Assembly (NCBI RefSeq): GCF_964204865.1
Contig: NC_135257.1
Span: 12,236,151 to 12,300,150 of the forward strand
Origin: Styela clava
Taxonomy: Eukaryota > Chordata > Ascidiacea > Stolidobranchia > Styelidae
Length of the DNA stretch: 64,000 bases
Reading direction: 5' to 3'
Numbering within the stretch: the first letter of the stretch is position 1; every line of letters begins with the position of its first letter. The translations under genes were made by a program, and so were the position numbers. The notes below the pieces were generated by a model. The model made no database searches and was not told the DNA's origin. It saw only the letters and a list, made by a program, of their open reading frames with translations. Of this stretch, positions 51,401-62,972 are shown piece after piece.

Positions 51401-54400
51401 TGAAGAGCCACAATGCAGATAAAACTCCAAGCCTTTAATAAGAACGTCACCAAATGAAAATCCCGACAGTAACGAGACCGTTATCGAATGATACATAATT
51501 ATCTATGAATTAATGAATCGAGTAAAAGTAATATAAAAATTCGGAACACATCACTTGTTTTTTGTTTAGATGATCATCGGTGTCTCGCAAGGTGACGGAT
51601 ATGGATTGGTACGAAAACGAAATCCGGTGGGAATAATGTCAGCATTTGAAGTAACGAAACGCGTGTATGATCAGAAAGATTTCAAGATGGACGTCGATAA
51701 ATTTGTAGATGGATTCTATAGACGAGCTGGAACGGCGAAAGGGATTCTCAGACGTATTATAGAATTTATGTACACGGATTGGACACGCGAGTGAGTGAAA
51801 TAGATTTTTTACCGACAGAGGCGTTAATACAATTGGTACTTTATGACAGCGACAAGGCTTTTTACGAAAAGTGTTTTTAGGTAAAGTCTTACCCCCATGA
51901 GAGACGCCAAAGGATACTTACGATGTCACTCTTTTCATTTGTCAGGCGTTCATTTTCGTTGCATGAAAATTTTATTATTTTAAAAATCGTGAGTCACCTG
52001 TTTCACTTTGCATAAATGTACTCCCGTATGGTATGTGTACCAGGTTAGGGTTGGGTCATAATTTTATTCCGATTTTCCCTATTTTAGTTCTATTACGAGT
52101 TCGGGGTCTGTTTGTGTTGGTTAAGTGAATATAACCCCTGCCTATATGCTTCCGTTCCTTTACACAACTTGGTGTAAAGTAGGCGAACAAAATTAGTTAG
52201 CTCCATATTGGTTCTTCTGGAGCGACTGCATAAACGTCCACCGTCCACGGTTATAATACTTGAAATTCGAAAAATTTTGTTTGCACTTTTAAGATGCCTG
52301 ACATGTAAACATACGAACAAAATCTAAATCTCACAAATAATCAATCATTTTGTTTATATATCGCTCTTCTCAGATCAGACGAAAGAACATTGCGAAGATC
52401 TCTTCTTGATTTATACACCGACAGACAATGGGTGGAGCCAGTCGTGCGAACTGCAAACATGAATTTGAAGCTGGGATATTCTGTATATTTCTACACTTTA
52501 TTTCATCGAGCAGGTTTGTGCTACTGAATATGCTTTTAGAGAAGCATTTATAAATTAGGTTTCCTCTGTTTTGCAATTGATTCAAATGTTGGTACGATTT
52601 TATAGTCCATACAAGCGATAATTATAAGAAGTGTTCCACCATACTTAAAATCGGGGTTGTAGAGTGACCACTCTGGGATGAGAAAATTTGCAATTGACTC
52701 TGACACTGAACTCCGGACTGAATTTTTTTTTTGTCTCCGACTACAGCCGTAAACTGAAAAAAATATATATATATATATATATTGATTACTAAAACATTGG
52801 CGCACTCAAATCTCCTTTAATAGGCTATATTGAAAACATTTGGTAACGCTGATTCCTTTTGAGAGTCTGAAAACAAGATTGACTATCATAATCGTCATTA
52901 AAAATCTGACTCTGACTACCGAATCCGGGTAGTTTGAAATTCGACTCAAGCACCATCTTATGACATAACGGTACTCATGAATTTTGATCTACATAAGGGA
53001 TGCAATTTCTTGTTAATCGTCTCAGAAGTGTGACGATGTTATTGTTAGAGAGAATAGGCGTCAGGAATATTTTAAAAAAAATTAGACAAAATTCAAATTT
53101 GAAAATAATAAAAAATTATAGATTTTCTTATGTAATAATCATTTGTCATGAAATGGTTCGTTTTAGTTACCAATTCAAGATATTTGAAAAAAAAATCTGC
53201 AAAGAAAAAATTAATGCCAAAGTCTTCGAATATGTAAACGCATAGTCGTAATAAAAAAAAACATCTATTCATGGTGTTACACAATATAGTTGTCGCTTCA
53301 TTTTAATAAAAAGTATTCCAGTATGGAAACACCTAGTCACAATAAAAAAAAATCTTCTATTCATGGCGTTACACAATACAGTTGTCGCTTTATTTTAATA
53401 AACACCAAGTATTAATTAATTCACAGGAACCGATAGTGAATCAGAGTGGATGGATGCTGGCCACGGTGACGAATTACCGTTTGTATTCGGGTATCCATTC
53501 TACTCAGGCCAAGATGTTTTGTTTGGATATAACTTCACAAAAACAGATAGGATGATCAGTGCTGGAATCATGACATATTGGACAAATTTTGCAAAAGAAA
53601 GGTGAGTACAAACAGTCTAAATATGTCCAGTTGTTAGCACTGTAACGTTATATTATGTATGGAACATTATATTACGTTTATCCAGTAGGTACTAACTATT
53701 TTGAAGGCACAGTGCACTATTCTTTGGGTTGTCGTTTCGAACAAAAATATCTAACGCGCGAACCACCAATTTGTGCTATCCAAAGCTTATTTATTCTTAT
53801 TTCCCATTTCCACCCATTGTATGCATACTTATCTTAACCCAGAACATATCCCCAATAAAGGTTTACCTACAAGCCCCATACTTTAGAAAGGCTCTTTGCA
53901 AATGATCATTACTAGAAATCAATCTAAAAACACCCCTGCCAAAGAAAAAAACTGAACACAGGAACATATTCCAAAAAAAAAACATAACTTTTGTGCAGAA
54001 CTTCAAAGATTATGCAACATTTGTGTGCTATCATACACATACACAGGAATCCAAGTGTTAAATCAATTTTTTTATTATTGTAGAAGTAATTAAAAAATTA
54101 ATGGGTTCTAGTAAGAATGAAAGTAGAGATATTAGGAAACATGGCATGGCCAGAAATAATAGCAGAAGAAAGGCTTGTCAACAAACTATTATTTTACTAA
54201 TTTTGGGTTCCCCGCATTTTCACGTAACTGACGCACGCAAATGGATCAATGTCTATTGAATCGTCTATTCAACTCAAATCGAATTAAAAATGGCGGGCGC
54301 AAATAATTACGTTTCACGTAAATACTGACGGTACGTTTGTGGCTTCAATTACTTGTGAGCGTTTGCCATCTCCATCAACATTCTATTATTAATTAATGCA

Positions 54401-57400
54401 TTCACCTGGTTCCACCTGCACTACCGTTCAAGGTTTTGGTTAAATCATTAACCTGGCTATTTGCGTCGACGTCTGCATTAGTATGAGATAAATTATTTTA
54501 AGGTCGAAATTTTCAGGTTGTCGAAAAAGTATAAAATTGTCGTTCAGGGACTGATTTGAATACAATAGCACTATCCTGATTCTAAAAATCTTGAAAAGGC
54601 CTCCAAGTCTAAGAGCAGACAGTATTGAATGTTATTTAAATGTGTTAGAGGTCTACAATTCGTTCATATATATCCGAGGTTTCGGTATTTGACGTATACA
54701 ATGGGTATCACATCGTCAAGCTAATAACCCAATTACGTAAGTCATTTTTGGCGGTTTGGAGTTTTTTTTATAAAATAGGTATTTATGTAAAGCTGCGCAT
54801 CTGTCTGTTAACTCAGATTTTATTTTAAGAATTCCGAAACCCATAAAAATGGAGATTTTGTATGACATGCAAATTTGTTTAATTGTTTCGTCATAATGAA
54901 TTGCCATTGTTAATGCAGGACTATTGTGACGTCACAAAGGCAAAATAACCTCGGCGAAGGATTTTCGAGTTTTTGCATCTCAGATTCTAGCTTAGTGCTT
55001 ATAAATTTGAATTTATACTGCAGTATAGAAAGGCGCTCACTTGTGATATTCACTGTCCGGGTCCAAGTCACCTTGGTTGGCTATTATATAGGGGTACATT
55101 GCTGTTTTAGTCTTTATATTTAATCTTAGTCTTATTTCGGTGGGTGTGCAGAGTGTGTTATATTATTGAAATATATATTTTCAAACATAAAAAATAATGG
55201 TATTGAAATGAAACAGATTAGCTATTTTGGGGATTAAACATCGTAGATACTAAATATTACATTCGTTTTTGGATTGTTTGGTTTTCAGGACTGGTGCATA
55301 TAGTCAAGTTGCAAAATTGCGTATGTCCCCAAGTCATAGACACATTTCTGCCTAAGTCACAGTGCGCCATTATGTCGTCACATGACTGCGTCATACAAAT
55401 TAACTTAGAATCCGGCTACGATGAAAAAATTGAACTATGGCAAATTATTGACTCTCAAGCAATATCATTAGAAGTTTTTTACGTTTTTCTAAAAACTGCT
55501 AAAAATGACTTACGCAATCCGGTTATTAGCGTGACGACATTATATATGGCAGAATACATTATCAAAAATATCGGAAAAAATTAGAAAAGTATTACTGGTA
55601 TTTCTTATCAAATAATACTGGTAACGGCGGCAGTCAAAGCGTCAAACTTAAGTGTTGGCATCACAGATAATGTATCTCGGGTTGAAATCCTATGCCTAAC
55701 ACTTCACCTGCGCACAAAGAATTGGGTAGACAATGACGAACCGAAAAGATCTTGCATGAAAAAAAAATCATAATAAAGATTCCCAATAACGAACTGTGCG
55801 GAACACATGCAATTTCAGACAATTCAGATATACATTCTCCTACTGAGTATGTATTTATAATTGAACACGAACCCACTACCATTTGAAGAAAATATTATCT
55901 CATGTGTTTAACAGAAACCCAATGTTGGGCAACAAGCAGAAGACGGATTTTCTGACGGGTGTTCATAACAAATTTCAAGACTTGGATTGGCCAAAATACG
56001 ATAAAGCCGCCCAAAAATATTTGATGATTTCAAAGAAACCTGCGATACTAGATCATTACCGGGCAAATCAAGTGGCATTTTGGAATACTTTTTTACCAAA
56101 TATGATGGTAAGTAACAGTCCCTTTTTATTCTAATCATTTTTGCGAACAGTAATCTTTTATTTATTGCTAAATTGCATCATATGCACATTTTAAATTCGA
56201 AATTTGTATTTACCATCGGGTATTGACATTGAGTTAAGTAGAATAATAGCGTATCGTGTTTCCAAATCCTTGAAACGGAATCGCATGCATATCATAAATA
56301 CCGCGAATCACGTTTTGTTGAATTCGAGATTGCGGTTGATAGTCATGTTTTGAGGTTTTGTGGTTCAACCAACGTGAATTAAAAAACTATTAACTTACAA
56401 AGCGTCGCAGATTATGTTTGAAAAGGGTTCACATCCATTTTATATTGCTTGTCTTTGTGCGATTATGAAAAAACTTTCAATAGAATTTAAACATACATAT
56501 TCTTAAAAATGTACTTTGACACTTACGGTACATAAAAACAGATCAAATATTTATCGAATTTTATTTATTGAAATAATCACAGGAGGCTGAGAAAATATTT
56601 CCATCACAAAAGTCTACGACCTGGCGTCCTGCTATAGCCACGCCACCAACAACCAAGAAATCTACTGATAAGCCTATCATATGGAGCCCTATTCGGTAAG
56701 AATTGTGTTACTCGTTTGGTTGAAAAATGTTTTGTTTCAGAATTGCCAAAAATCTACTACTGTTAAAACAAATGTGAATCGATATTGTTCTTAAATTATA
56801 CATTGTTTCTTATTTTCCCTGGCAGGGAAACTGCCCCCATTAAGTGAGGAATTAGCTAGATACATTTTTTCTATGATCCAAATGCTTACGACGTCGTGGC
56901 GCAAAATTGTTGAAATTGGTTCACGCATGAAGATTTTATTTTATATTATTATTTTTATATTATTAGTATTTGAATAGACACGTATGTTACCTAAATAGAT
57001 ATTGATTGTGGCTACTAGATACAAAATATTGATTCTATGTGAAATATTTGTTATATTGTGAGTATCATTTGGCTCAAAGATATATAAACTGTTGAGCATT
57101 TCTCGTGTAAAATATTGATTCTTTCTCATCTTGTAGTGACGCTCTTAGTACAATGTCACCAAATTCAAGTGATGAATCTAACAAAGCTGATGGTGGGATG
57201 TCACTTCGTTTGACCATTACGTTGGCTATAGGATTCGTTCTTCTGTTTGTGAACATTATTGCTTTCTCCGTTGTCTCATATCATAAAAAGAAAGACAAGT
57301 TCAAGATCGAGGTGCGTACAGTATAACCTAAGACATATTCGAAATGAAAAGTATTTTCTCTAATGATATTTTTATTGGATGTTTCTATCTAGCTATTTGT

Positions 57401-58911
57401 GCTATAGTTGCCATAGTTAACTGCCAGTCGGATCTCGGAGTCGTTTACTCCTACTAATACTGGGAATATCCGGTCTCTTAAATATATTTATATGTGGAGT
57501 TTGACTTTTTACCCTAGTATGATTCAATGTTAGATTTTTCCATATATGTGGCTGCTCGATAATCACTACTGGTGATTACTGATTCAAACCAGACCTTGCT
57601 TTCCGCTAGGAAAAAGGCAAAGATAAGCACAAACTTATGGTTCCACCCCAAAATAAATTATGCAAATTATCTCATCTTTTTCAGGTTTAGTTATTGACCG
57701 CGTCCCTTGTACTGATTAGGGCTCAAACTGGAGCAAGCCGGTATTTGAAGTCAATATAGCTATGCTTGTGTGAACCCCGTTTTAACACATTTATTTAAAA
57801 AACGTATGGTATTATTTTTATGCTCTCAACAATATTTTGATGATTATATTTTACATAGAAACTGGAAGCACAATTGGCTGAAAAGAACGATCTCTTCAAA
57901 AAAGAAATGAAGAAGGTTGATAGCAACGGTGATGATGCTCCAAGTGGGGACAATAAAATGAAGCCACGGAGTATTACAAACTGTCACACCAATCCTGAAA
58001 TATCACTGGATGCAGCAGTGTTGGAAAAGTCTAACCACGCATTATGTGCGTACACTTTACCACATAGGTATTCTCACACAAAATCTCCAACACGTGCTAT
58101 GTCTACGACTGCGCTACCACAATTGAAACCATGCGTTTTTCGCGACGATTCCCTCACGTCAACATCAGCAGAAGAACAGAGCAGAAATACAAAAAGAAGA
58201 AGCTTTAAAAAATATGGCAACGCATATCATTCAAGTGACGATGGATCACCCGCTAGCATGATGGTTTGCAACAGCAAGGAAGAGTTATCAACAATTCACC
58301 CACCCATACCGGAATTCAGCTTGGGAATGAAGAAAGGCGACTTTTCGACTGAAAGTGGCGGTCGGTACAGTTTACAAACTACCAATTCGGCTACTCCAGA
58401 TCATCATCGGGCGTACAAAACATACAATGGAAAACAAGCCGTTCAAGGCACAGTGCGACTGAACGTTGTTGAACCACCAGGCGAAGAATCGAATCGGCCC
58501 ACGTCGCTTTGGTCCGTTGTGTCATCTGTTGCCGACGGACGAAGCGCTTTTCAGCGATATGGATTAGAAACAACAACGCGGGCTGGGCATCACGGAAGCG
58601 AATCACACATGGCGTCTTCCTCCGCCATTTCCCAAGTTGGAGACAGTTACGCATATGCTATACAATCCGATTCTCAAAAAAGCGACGTTGAAATTAATGA
58701 CACACTACCTGTTGAGGGAGGTTACCTTGCTAGAGATTTATCATGTGGCTCAAAGTCTGCTCTGCTTACATCTCCAATTGAAAAACCCTGCTTCCGATCG
58801 GATACATCCGGTTCAGAAACAGATCGTACCGGATCGTCTTCGAGAAGTGACGCTATCGGAAGTTACTGTGTGACAAATAATAAAACAATGAACGTTATTA
58901 CAAAACTATGA
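39436..58911 (+). CDS. Neuroligin (catalytically dead cholinesterase-fold adhesion receptor)
   Basis: Thirteen exons encode about 1086 residues: 39436-39793, 41558-41740, 46042-46203, 47286-47471, 47940-48108, 48798-48930, 51570-51790, 52374-52513, 53427-53601, 55915-56107, 56583-56695, 57137-57311, 57859-58911. All borders are AG/GT and phases agree. The protein starts with a signal peptide ([10 protein letters not shown]), then has the esterase-like domain ([65 protein letters not shown]). The nucleophile elbow reads FGSGSGA with Gly in place of catalytic Ser, the hallmark of neuroligins; [12 protein letters not shown] keeps the His region. One transmembrane segment ([18 protein letters not shown]) precedes a tail of about 370 residues. 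The C-terminus ITKL fits a class I PDZ ligand. Neuroligins sit in the postsynaptic membrane and bind neurexins. The ATG at 39436 is favoured because a signal peptide follows it. The tail is longer than in vertebrate neuroligins. Confidence 0.95.
42042..42652. mobile_element. hAT MITE with exact 8-bp duplication
   Basis: 611 bp in neuroligin intron 2. Left end CAGTGGTTCTCAAACTTT and right end, inverted, CAGTGTTTCTCAAACTGTG, followed on both sides by GGC(G/A)CAC motifs. The flanks CCTAAGAA are identical at 42034-42041 and 42653-42660. No transposase. Confidence 0.9.
46449..47138. mobile_element. MITE (family A), split by a later insertion
   Basis: In neuroligin intron 3. The left part (46449-46552, GGCGCTCCAGAAGTGTG) and right part (47018-47138, ending GGGGGTACC) together form one family A element of about 225 bp. 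This is close to the 210-bp copies at 48173 and 52017 but in opposite orientation. Flanks AATCAAAT and AATAAAAT match at seven of eight positions. A 465-bp block separates the halves. Confidence 0.8.
46553..47017. mobile_element. Second element nested inside the MITE (family D)
   Basis: 465 bp with terminal inverted repeats TAGTGATGA and CAGTGATGA; a CCGGAACG motif lies near both ends. Comparison with intact family A copies shows that it interrupts the family A sequence. The target duplication is blurred (GTAT/TTATAT region). No coding capacity was seen. Confidence 0.75.
48173..48382. mobile_element. MITE (family A), 210 bp
   Basis: In neuroligin intron 5. Begins GGTACTCCCGTAGTATG and ends CTGGAGCGCC. 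Flanks GAGAATAG and GAGAATAT match at seven of eight positions. The length equals that of the copy at 52017-52226, and most of the sequence is the same. Confidence 0.85.
49161..49189. repeat. GCGCG microsatellite
   Basis: About five copies of a GCGCG/GGCGC unit directly in front of the SINE head; very unusual base composition for this region. Confidence 0.7.
49187..49524 (+). mobile_element. tRNA-derived SINE with pentanucleotide tail
   Basis: In neuroligin intron 6, same strand as the gene. The tRNA-like head has an A box TGGCTCAACGG (49191-49201) and B box GGTTCGAATCC (49260-49270), a complete Pol III internal promoter. The body of roughly 230 bp follows, with a GTAACCG hairpin-rich section. 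It ends in a run of TATCC/ATCCT repeats (49504-49524) rather than poly(A). Tails of this kind match SINEs mobilised by L2/CR1-type LINEs. The good boxes and clean tail suggest a young copy. Confidence 0.85.
50225..50674. mobile_element. Possible hAT relic in neuroligin intron 6
   Basis: GTAAGAAT occurs at 50225-50232 and again at 50667-50674. Just inside the right flank is GGTTGGGAACCAGTACTG, a hAT-like end, and near the left is TTCAGTGTATG. A GGGTCGC motif recurs inside both halves. The left end does not clearly mirror the right, so confidence is limited. Confidence 0.4.
52017..52226. mobile_element. MITE (family A), 210 bp, exact duplication
   Basis: In neuroligin intron 7. Begins TGTACTCCCGTATGG and ends CTGGAGCGAC; the interior matches 48173-48382. 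The flanks TGCATAAA are identical at 52009-52016 and 52227-52234. Confidence 0.88.
52763..52782. repeat. (TA)n microsatellite
   Basis: A pure run of about ten TA units in neuroligin intron 8. Confidence 0.8.
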
Positions 58912-59242
58912 TAGAATTAGTTACTAAAAATATTTGATTTTTCCAACCAAAATTGACGTGATTGCTTGATTTATGAATATGGTGGCACGAAAATATGACA
59001 TTGCGTGCTACTTTTTTATTTTTTGTACCGTCTGATTATGTGATGCCTTCTTTTTGTTTGTGAATTATTTTAAATACCATGTTTTTTACGGACAAACCAG
59101 TTGACAGAATATATACTGCTACTGCTCATTCATGAATGAATTGATTTTTGCACATACATCAATGATAAATCGCATACTTTTGGCCATGTATAAATAATCT
59201 TGGTTCGTATTTCTGATTACGAGTGCTTGTGACCTTGTTTTT

Positions 59243-59248
59243 AATAAA
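59243..59248 (+). terminator. Polyadenylation signal of neuroligin
   Basis: AATAAA about 330 bases after the neuroligin stop codon, the first canonical signal that I noticed downstream. Confidence 0.55.
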
Positions 59249-60135
59249 TATTCATTATACAATTGTTTATTATCCTCTGTTTAGGTATTTTATGCAGTGG
59301 GCATTATCCAAGCCAGGCTCAACAGTTGTATCAAAATCTCTGAAACCTTTTTACAGACGGGGCGCATAATTGAGCTTTTTAGAAAAAAAGTTTTTATTTT
59401 TGCTACATTACAATTGAATTGGACCCGAATTCTGACTTGAAAATCCAGGATCCATTCAAAATCGAAATAGAATTCAATAAACTTAATACTTATTTTGAGA
59501 AAATAGTCATGATCAGTAGTTTTTAAGGTTTGTCCAATCACTTTATACAACGCAAAACATGTTCCAAAAAGTCATTCGCCTTCCTGGCATCTTACAGAAC
59601 AATGTTCTTGGTATAGATCCGTTAGTCGTGGGCTATTTTTGCTTGTGTTTAAAACCAGGTTTACCATGAAGGCTTTTACCAGAAGAACCAGGAATTCCGA
59701 TTGGGCATGATCTTTTTTGCAAGAAAAACATTGTGTTAAAGTACATGACTCTAACTTATGCTATCCCAACATTTTCCTTAATGCTGGAGACATTTAAAAA
59801 ACGTTATGAGAACAAGTATTTACACAAAACACCACACTTGATTTGCTGTACACGTCTTAAAAACGAACACACTGTCTAAAAGGCAGCTCAATATATTTTG
59901 GGGATTGGGAATTTACATATAGGCTTCTGCAGGTATAATATGATACCGACCGTTATCTCGCAGTCTCGCGAAACTGCCCGTCTGCTGTTAGATGGCCTAC
60001 TAACAAACTATTCGGATTAGTAGATTCAAAATTCCATTATGATCAAACAATTCGCATACATAAAAATTTGGATACACCTAGTGACTGAAGTAATAAAACT
60101 GAGGTGAACGGGGAATTTTCTTTTAAGTTAAAGTA
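59249..60135. other. Intergenic DNA, nothing recognised
   Basis: AT-rich DNA between the neuroligin 3' end and the LINE relic. No gene, RNA or repeat could be supported. Confidence 0.45.
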
Positions 60136-61540
60136 TGCAAATTCAATTCAATTCGTTTATTACTCCAGACCGCCGTGGTCCATATAAAAACAACACAACA
60201 AGTAAACATAAGCAAAACAAAAGTAACACAATAAATACATAAAATACCTGATATGACAATCAGATTCACAGTAAGTCTCAAAAAAGAGTTATACTATAGC
60301 AATTTAAGAGACCAAAAGTGAGGTATAGAATCTAAGATAGCCCGTAACAAACAGTATCTGGTAATCAAATAATGATAGTAATAGAATGTTATTGGAGTTC
60401 CTGCATCTCGTCATGAACAACCACAGATTTTTTCTATGGAGTGCTTCGAAAGAGGGAATGTTCCCAGATACCATTTTGTGACAGACACTATCAGATCTAG
60501 AGACACAGTGAATTACGCGATAAGCATTATTATATGAAATTTTAACTTTTTTATAACTATAATTATTGAAAAACAACCAGAGCTGGCAGTTATAAATCCT
60601 ACAACAATACGTCCTAAATAAAAGATTTTTCACAGTAGTGGAACAATTGACAAATTTTTTCCAAATTGTATGGGCTATAAAATAAATTGATTTATACTGA
60701 CGATTCAAGTCAAGGTCATCTCTAAGATCACTGGATAGGAAAACACCAAGATATTTAGTGGACGAAACATAAGTCAATACAGAATTACGAAGTTTGATAT
60801 CAGGCAAATTATTCAGCCTAAACTTTTTATTCTGGATACACATACAAACAGATTTTTTCGAGTTGTACAAGATGTCATGTTCAATAGAGTATTTATCGCA
60901 TATGTTAAGTAAACGTTGAAGACCTTTGGCTGAAGGTGAAATGCAACACATGTCATCAGCATAAAAAAATGATGGATAATATTGTTATTTGCTACACATC
61001 CAATGGTCTATTGATTCAACTTAACAGAAAGGTCATCCATGAAAACAGCATATAAATATGGACTTAATATACTACCTTGCTTGGTACCATTATGAACAGA
61101 GAAAGGATCTGACACACTGCTACCCCAACTAACAAACATGGATTGATTACGATACATGTGTACAATCAGCGATAAAAATATTTTGGGGATTCTTCTGTTG
61201 ATTAATTTACGAAATAGAGTCCAGTGATTAACTTTATCAAAAGCTTTAGTGGCATCCAAAAAAGCTATGAAAACTGGTGATGATTTTTTGGAATAATAAG
61301 TAGCTAGTAGCTAGATGCTTTATTGTAAAAATGCACATGTCAGTCTCGTGACCAGGCTTGAAACCAAACTGGTTGTGAGATGTAGTTAAGTAAGACTCAG
61401 TGTTATTTGAAATGTGTTTTTCAAAAATTCTTAAATAAGACAGAGGCCACTGCAATAGGCCTGTAGTTACTTGCACTACAAATTTCACCATTTTTGTTTT
61501 TAATTACAGGCTGAATAGAACTTGAAAGGAAGGATAACTA
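60136..61540 (-). pseudogene. 5'-truncated non-LTR retrotransposon (LINE) reverse transcriptase
   Basis: Minus-strand pieces of one reverse transcriptase in shifting frames. Near 61480 is SNYRPIAVAS, then IFEKHISNN and HNQFGFKPGHETDMCIF, then MDATKAFDKVNHWTLFRKL (61008-61259 frame), NGTKQGSILSPYLYAVFMDDL, a broken catalytic YADD region near 60960, and then KYLGVFLSSDL in the 60304-60951 frame. These are RT fingers/palm motifs in correct order, with frameshifts and no endonuclease domain, so the copy is dead and 5'-truncated. The 3' end at about 60136 has a short AATTG-type repeat tail instead of poly(A), which suggests a CR1/L2-like clade. The exact clade is not established. Confidence 0.85.
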
Positions 61541-61586
61541 TGGTTCATACATGTGTTAAACGAAGTCGCTTTATAATGAATTATTA

Positions 61587-61644
61587 GCCTTGTGTCGTGC
61601 CCCCCCCCTTGAACTGCTTCGTGGCCCCCGGTTGAGAACCACTG
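61587..61644 (-). mobile_element. Isolated hAT terminus
   Basis: Read on the minus strand from 61644: CAGTGGTTCTCAACCGGGGG followed by GCCACGAAGC, a typical hAT end. The other end was not found; it may have been lost near the LINE insertion. Confidence 0.5.
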
Positions 61645-61737
61645 TAATAGGGTATGAATGCCGTTTTTTTTTATGTCGGTACGTAAGCTATATTAGCATG
61701 TAAATTAGCTTTACATAAATTTAATACAAAAACTTAC

Positions 61738-61793
61738 GAAAATACAACAAGGCTAGCTGCGATGCACGTTACCAATTCGCTGCCGTCGTCCAT
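61738..61793 (-). other. Orphan first-exon-like sequence
   Basis: On the minus strand a start codon in an excellent context (CCCGCCATGG) opens 18 codons (MDDGSELVTCIAASLVVF) that run to a consensus donor TC|GTAAGT. I could find no downstream exon before the LINE. It may be the remains of a transposase gene or of a gene broken by the insertions. Function unknown. Confidence 0.25.
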
Positions 61794-62972
61794 GGCGGGT
61801 TATAATAATTTCAACCAAGCTCTGCCATGATATATTCTTTGCTGCAAATTCTATGATGTCATGAGTTTCAGACACGCCCTTATTTCATATTCTTTCGTGT
61901 AGGCTACATCGATGAGGACATGCCTTCATTGTGTAGGCCTACATCAATTTCTGATTTTGAACTTGTCCGTGAAACTGAGCGACACTTCACTAGTAAATTA
62001 TGAATAAGGCGTCGTTCACCTTGGAGGTTTTTCGTAGCAGCCTGAGATATTTCGAAGCCAATTGCAAACACAGCCTAAAACGATATCACACAGAAGTACT
62101 CCAAGTGTGCGATATCCGTGACGAAACAAGTGTACTGGGATTTAAGTAAAATCGTCCAGATAAATTTATACCTGCTGTGCATACTGAACATGGAGAGACA
62201 GCTATTTTATGAGTTGTTTAAACGGTTCCATTACATTTGAACCCACGACAATTGCACCTATGGAAACTTGCATCTACGGATATTTGAACCCATACTAACC
62301 CGAACCCACAACAATTGCACCTAGGTGCATACTATTGCACATATGGAAATTTGCATCTACGGATATTTGAACTTTTAGCACCCGCATATAGATTGCATTG
62401 AACCCGCGGATATACGGGTGCAAATTTACGTGGGTTCAAATGTGCCGTCACCGTTTAAACACGAAAGTCTGAACACATGCGATTAAATTTCACACAATTA
62501 AAATGCTGTTTCATACGAAACTCCATGATAGAAAACTGTTTCATCGGACCTTCTTCGAACATCTTCACCGCACCCCAAGGATTCGATCGAACACGTTTAA
62601 GAAATACTGGTGATACATAAACTCATTACTCAACTCAAAAGAGTATATCTATGTTAGCCTTGAAATTCTATTTCGATTGTGCCATAAATATATTGAACAC
62701 CCCCATGTTACATCAGATACATCCGTATAAACATACTGTGTAGGATAAGTATGAAAGTTTGGCCACATTCGGAAGAAAGCCATCTGCTTGGCAGTAATCA
62801 TTACTGATAAACAACATCACTATTTTGTCTGAGCACTAATCACTTGTTGTTCGCTGTCCGATATAAGAACAGTTTTGTCAAACGCATCTCCTCTTGCCAC
62901 GTCGAGCGTCTAACCCCGTTCGCGGATCTGTTTAGTTTTATTTTCGTTCGTTGTTGAAAGGTTATCGGAAGA
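61794..62972. other. Region upstream of alpha-tubulin
   Basis: It contains the family B MITE (62224-62452) and the tubulin 5' UTR and promoter. No other gene was recognised. The interval from the MITE to the ATG is about 520 bases, so the MITE lies close to the likely promoter. Confidence 0.4.
62224..62452. mobile_element. MITE (family B), second copy
   Basis: 229 bp. Begins GGTTCCATTACATTTGAACC and ends TGTGCCGTCACC; inside are the same GAACCCA and TTGCACCTA repeats as in 28827-29030. The flanks GTTTAAAC are identical at 62216-62223 and 62453-62460. Confidence 0.88.
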
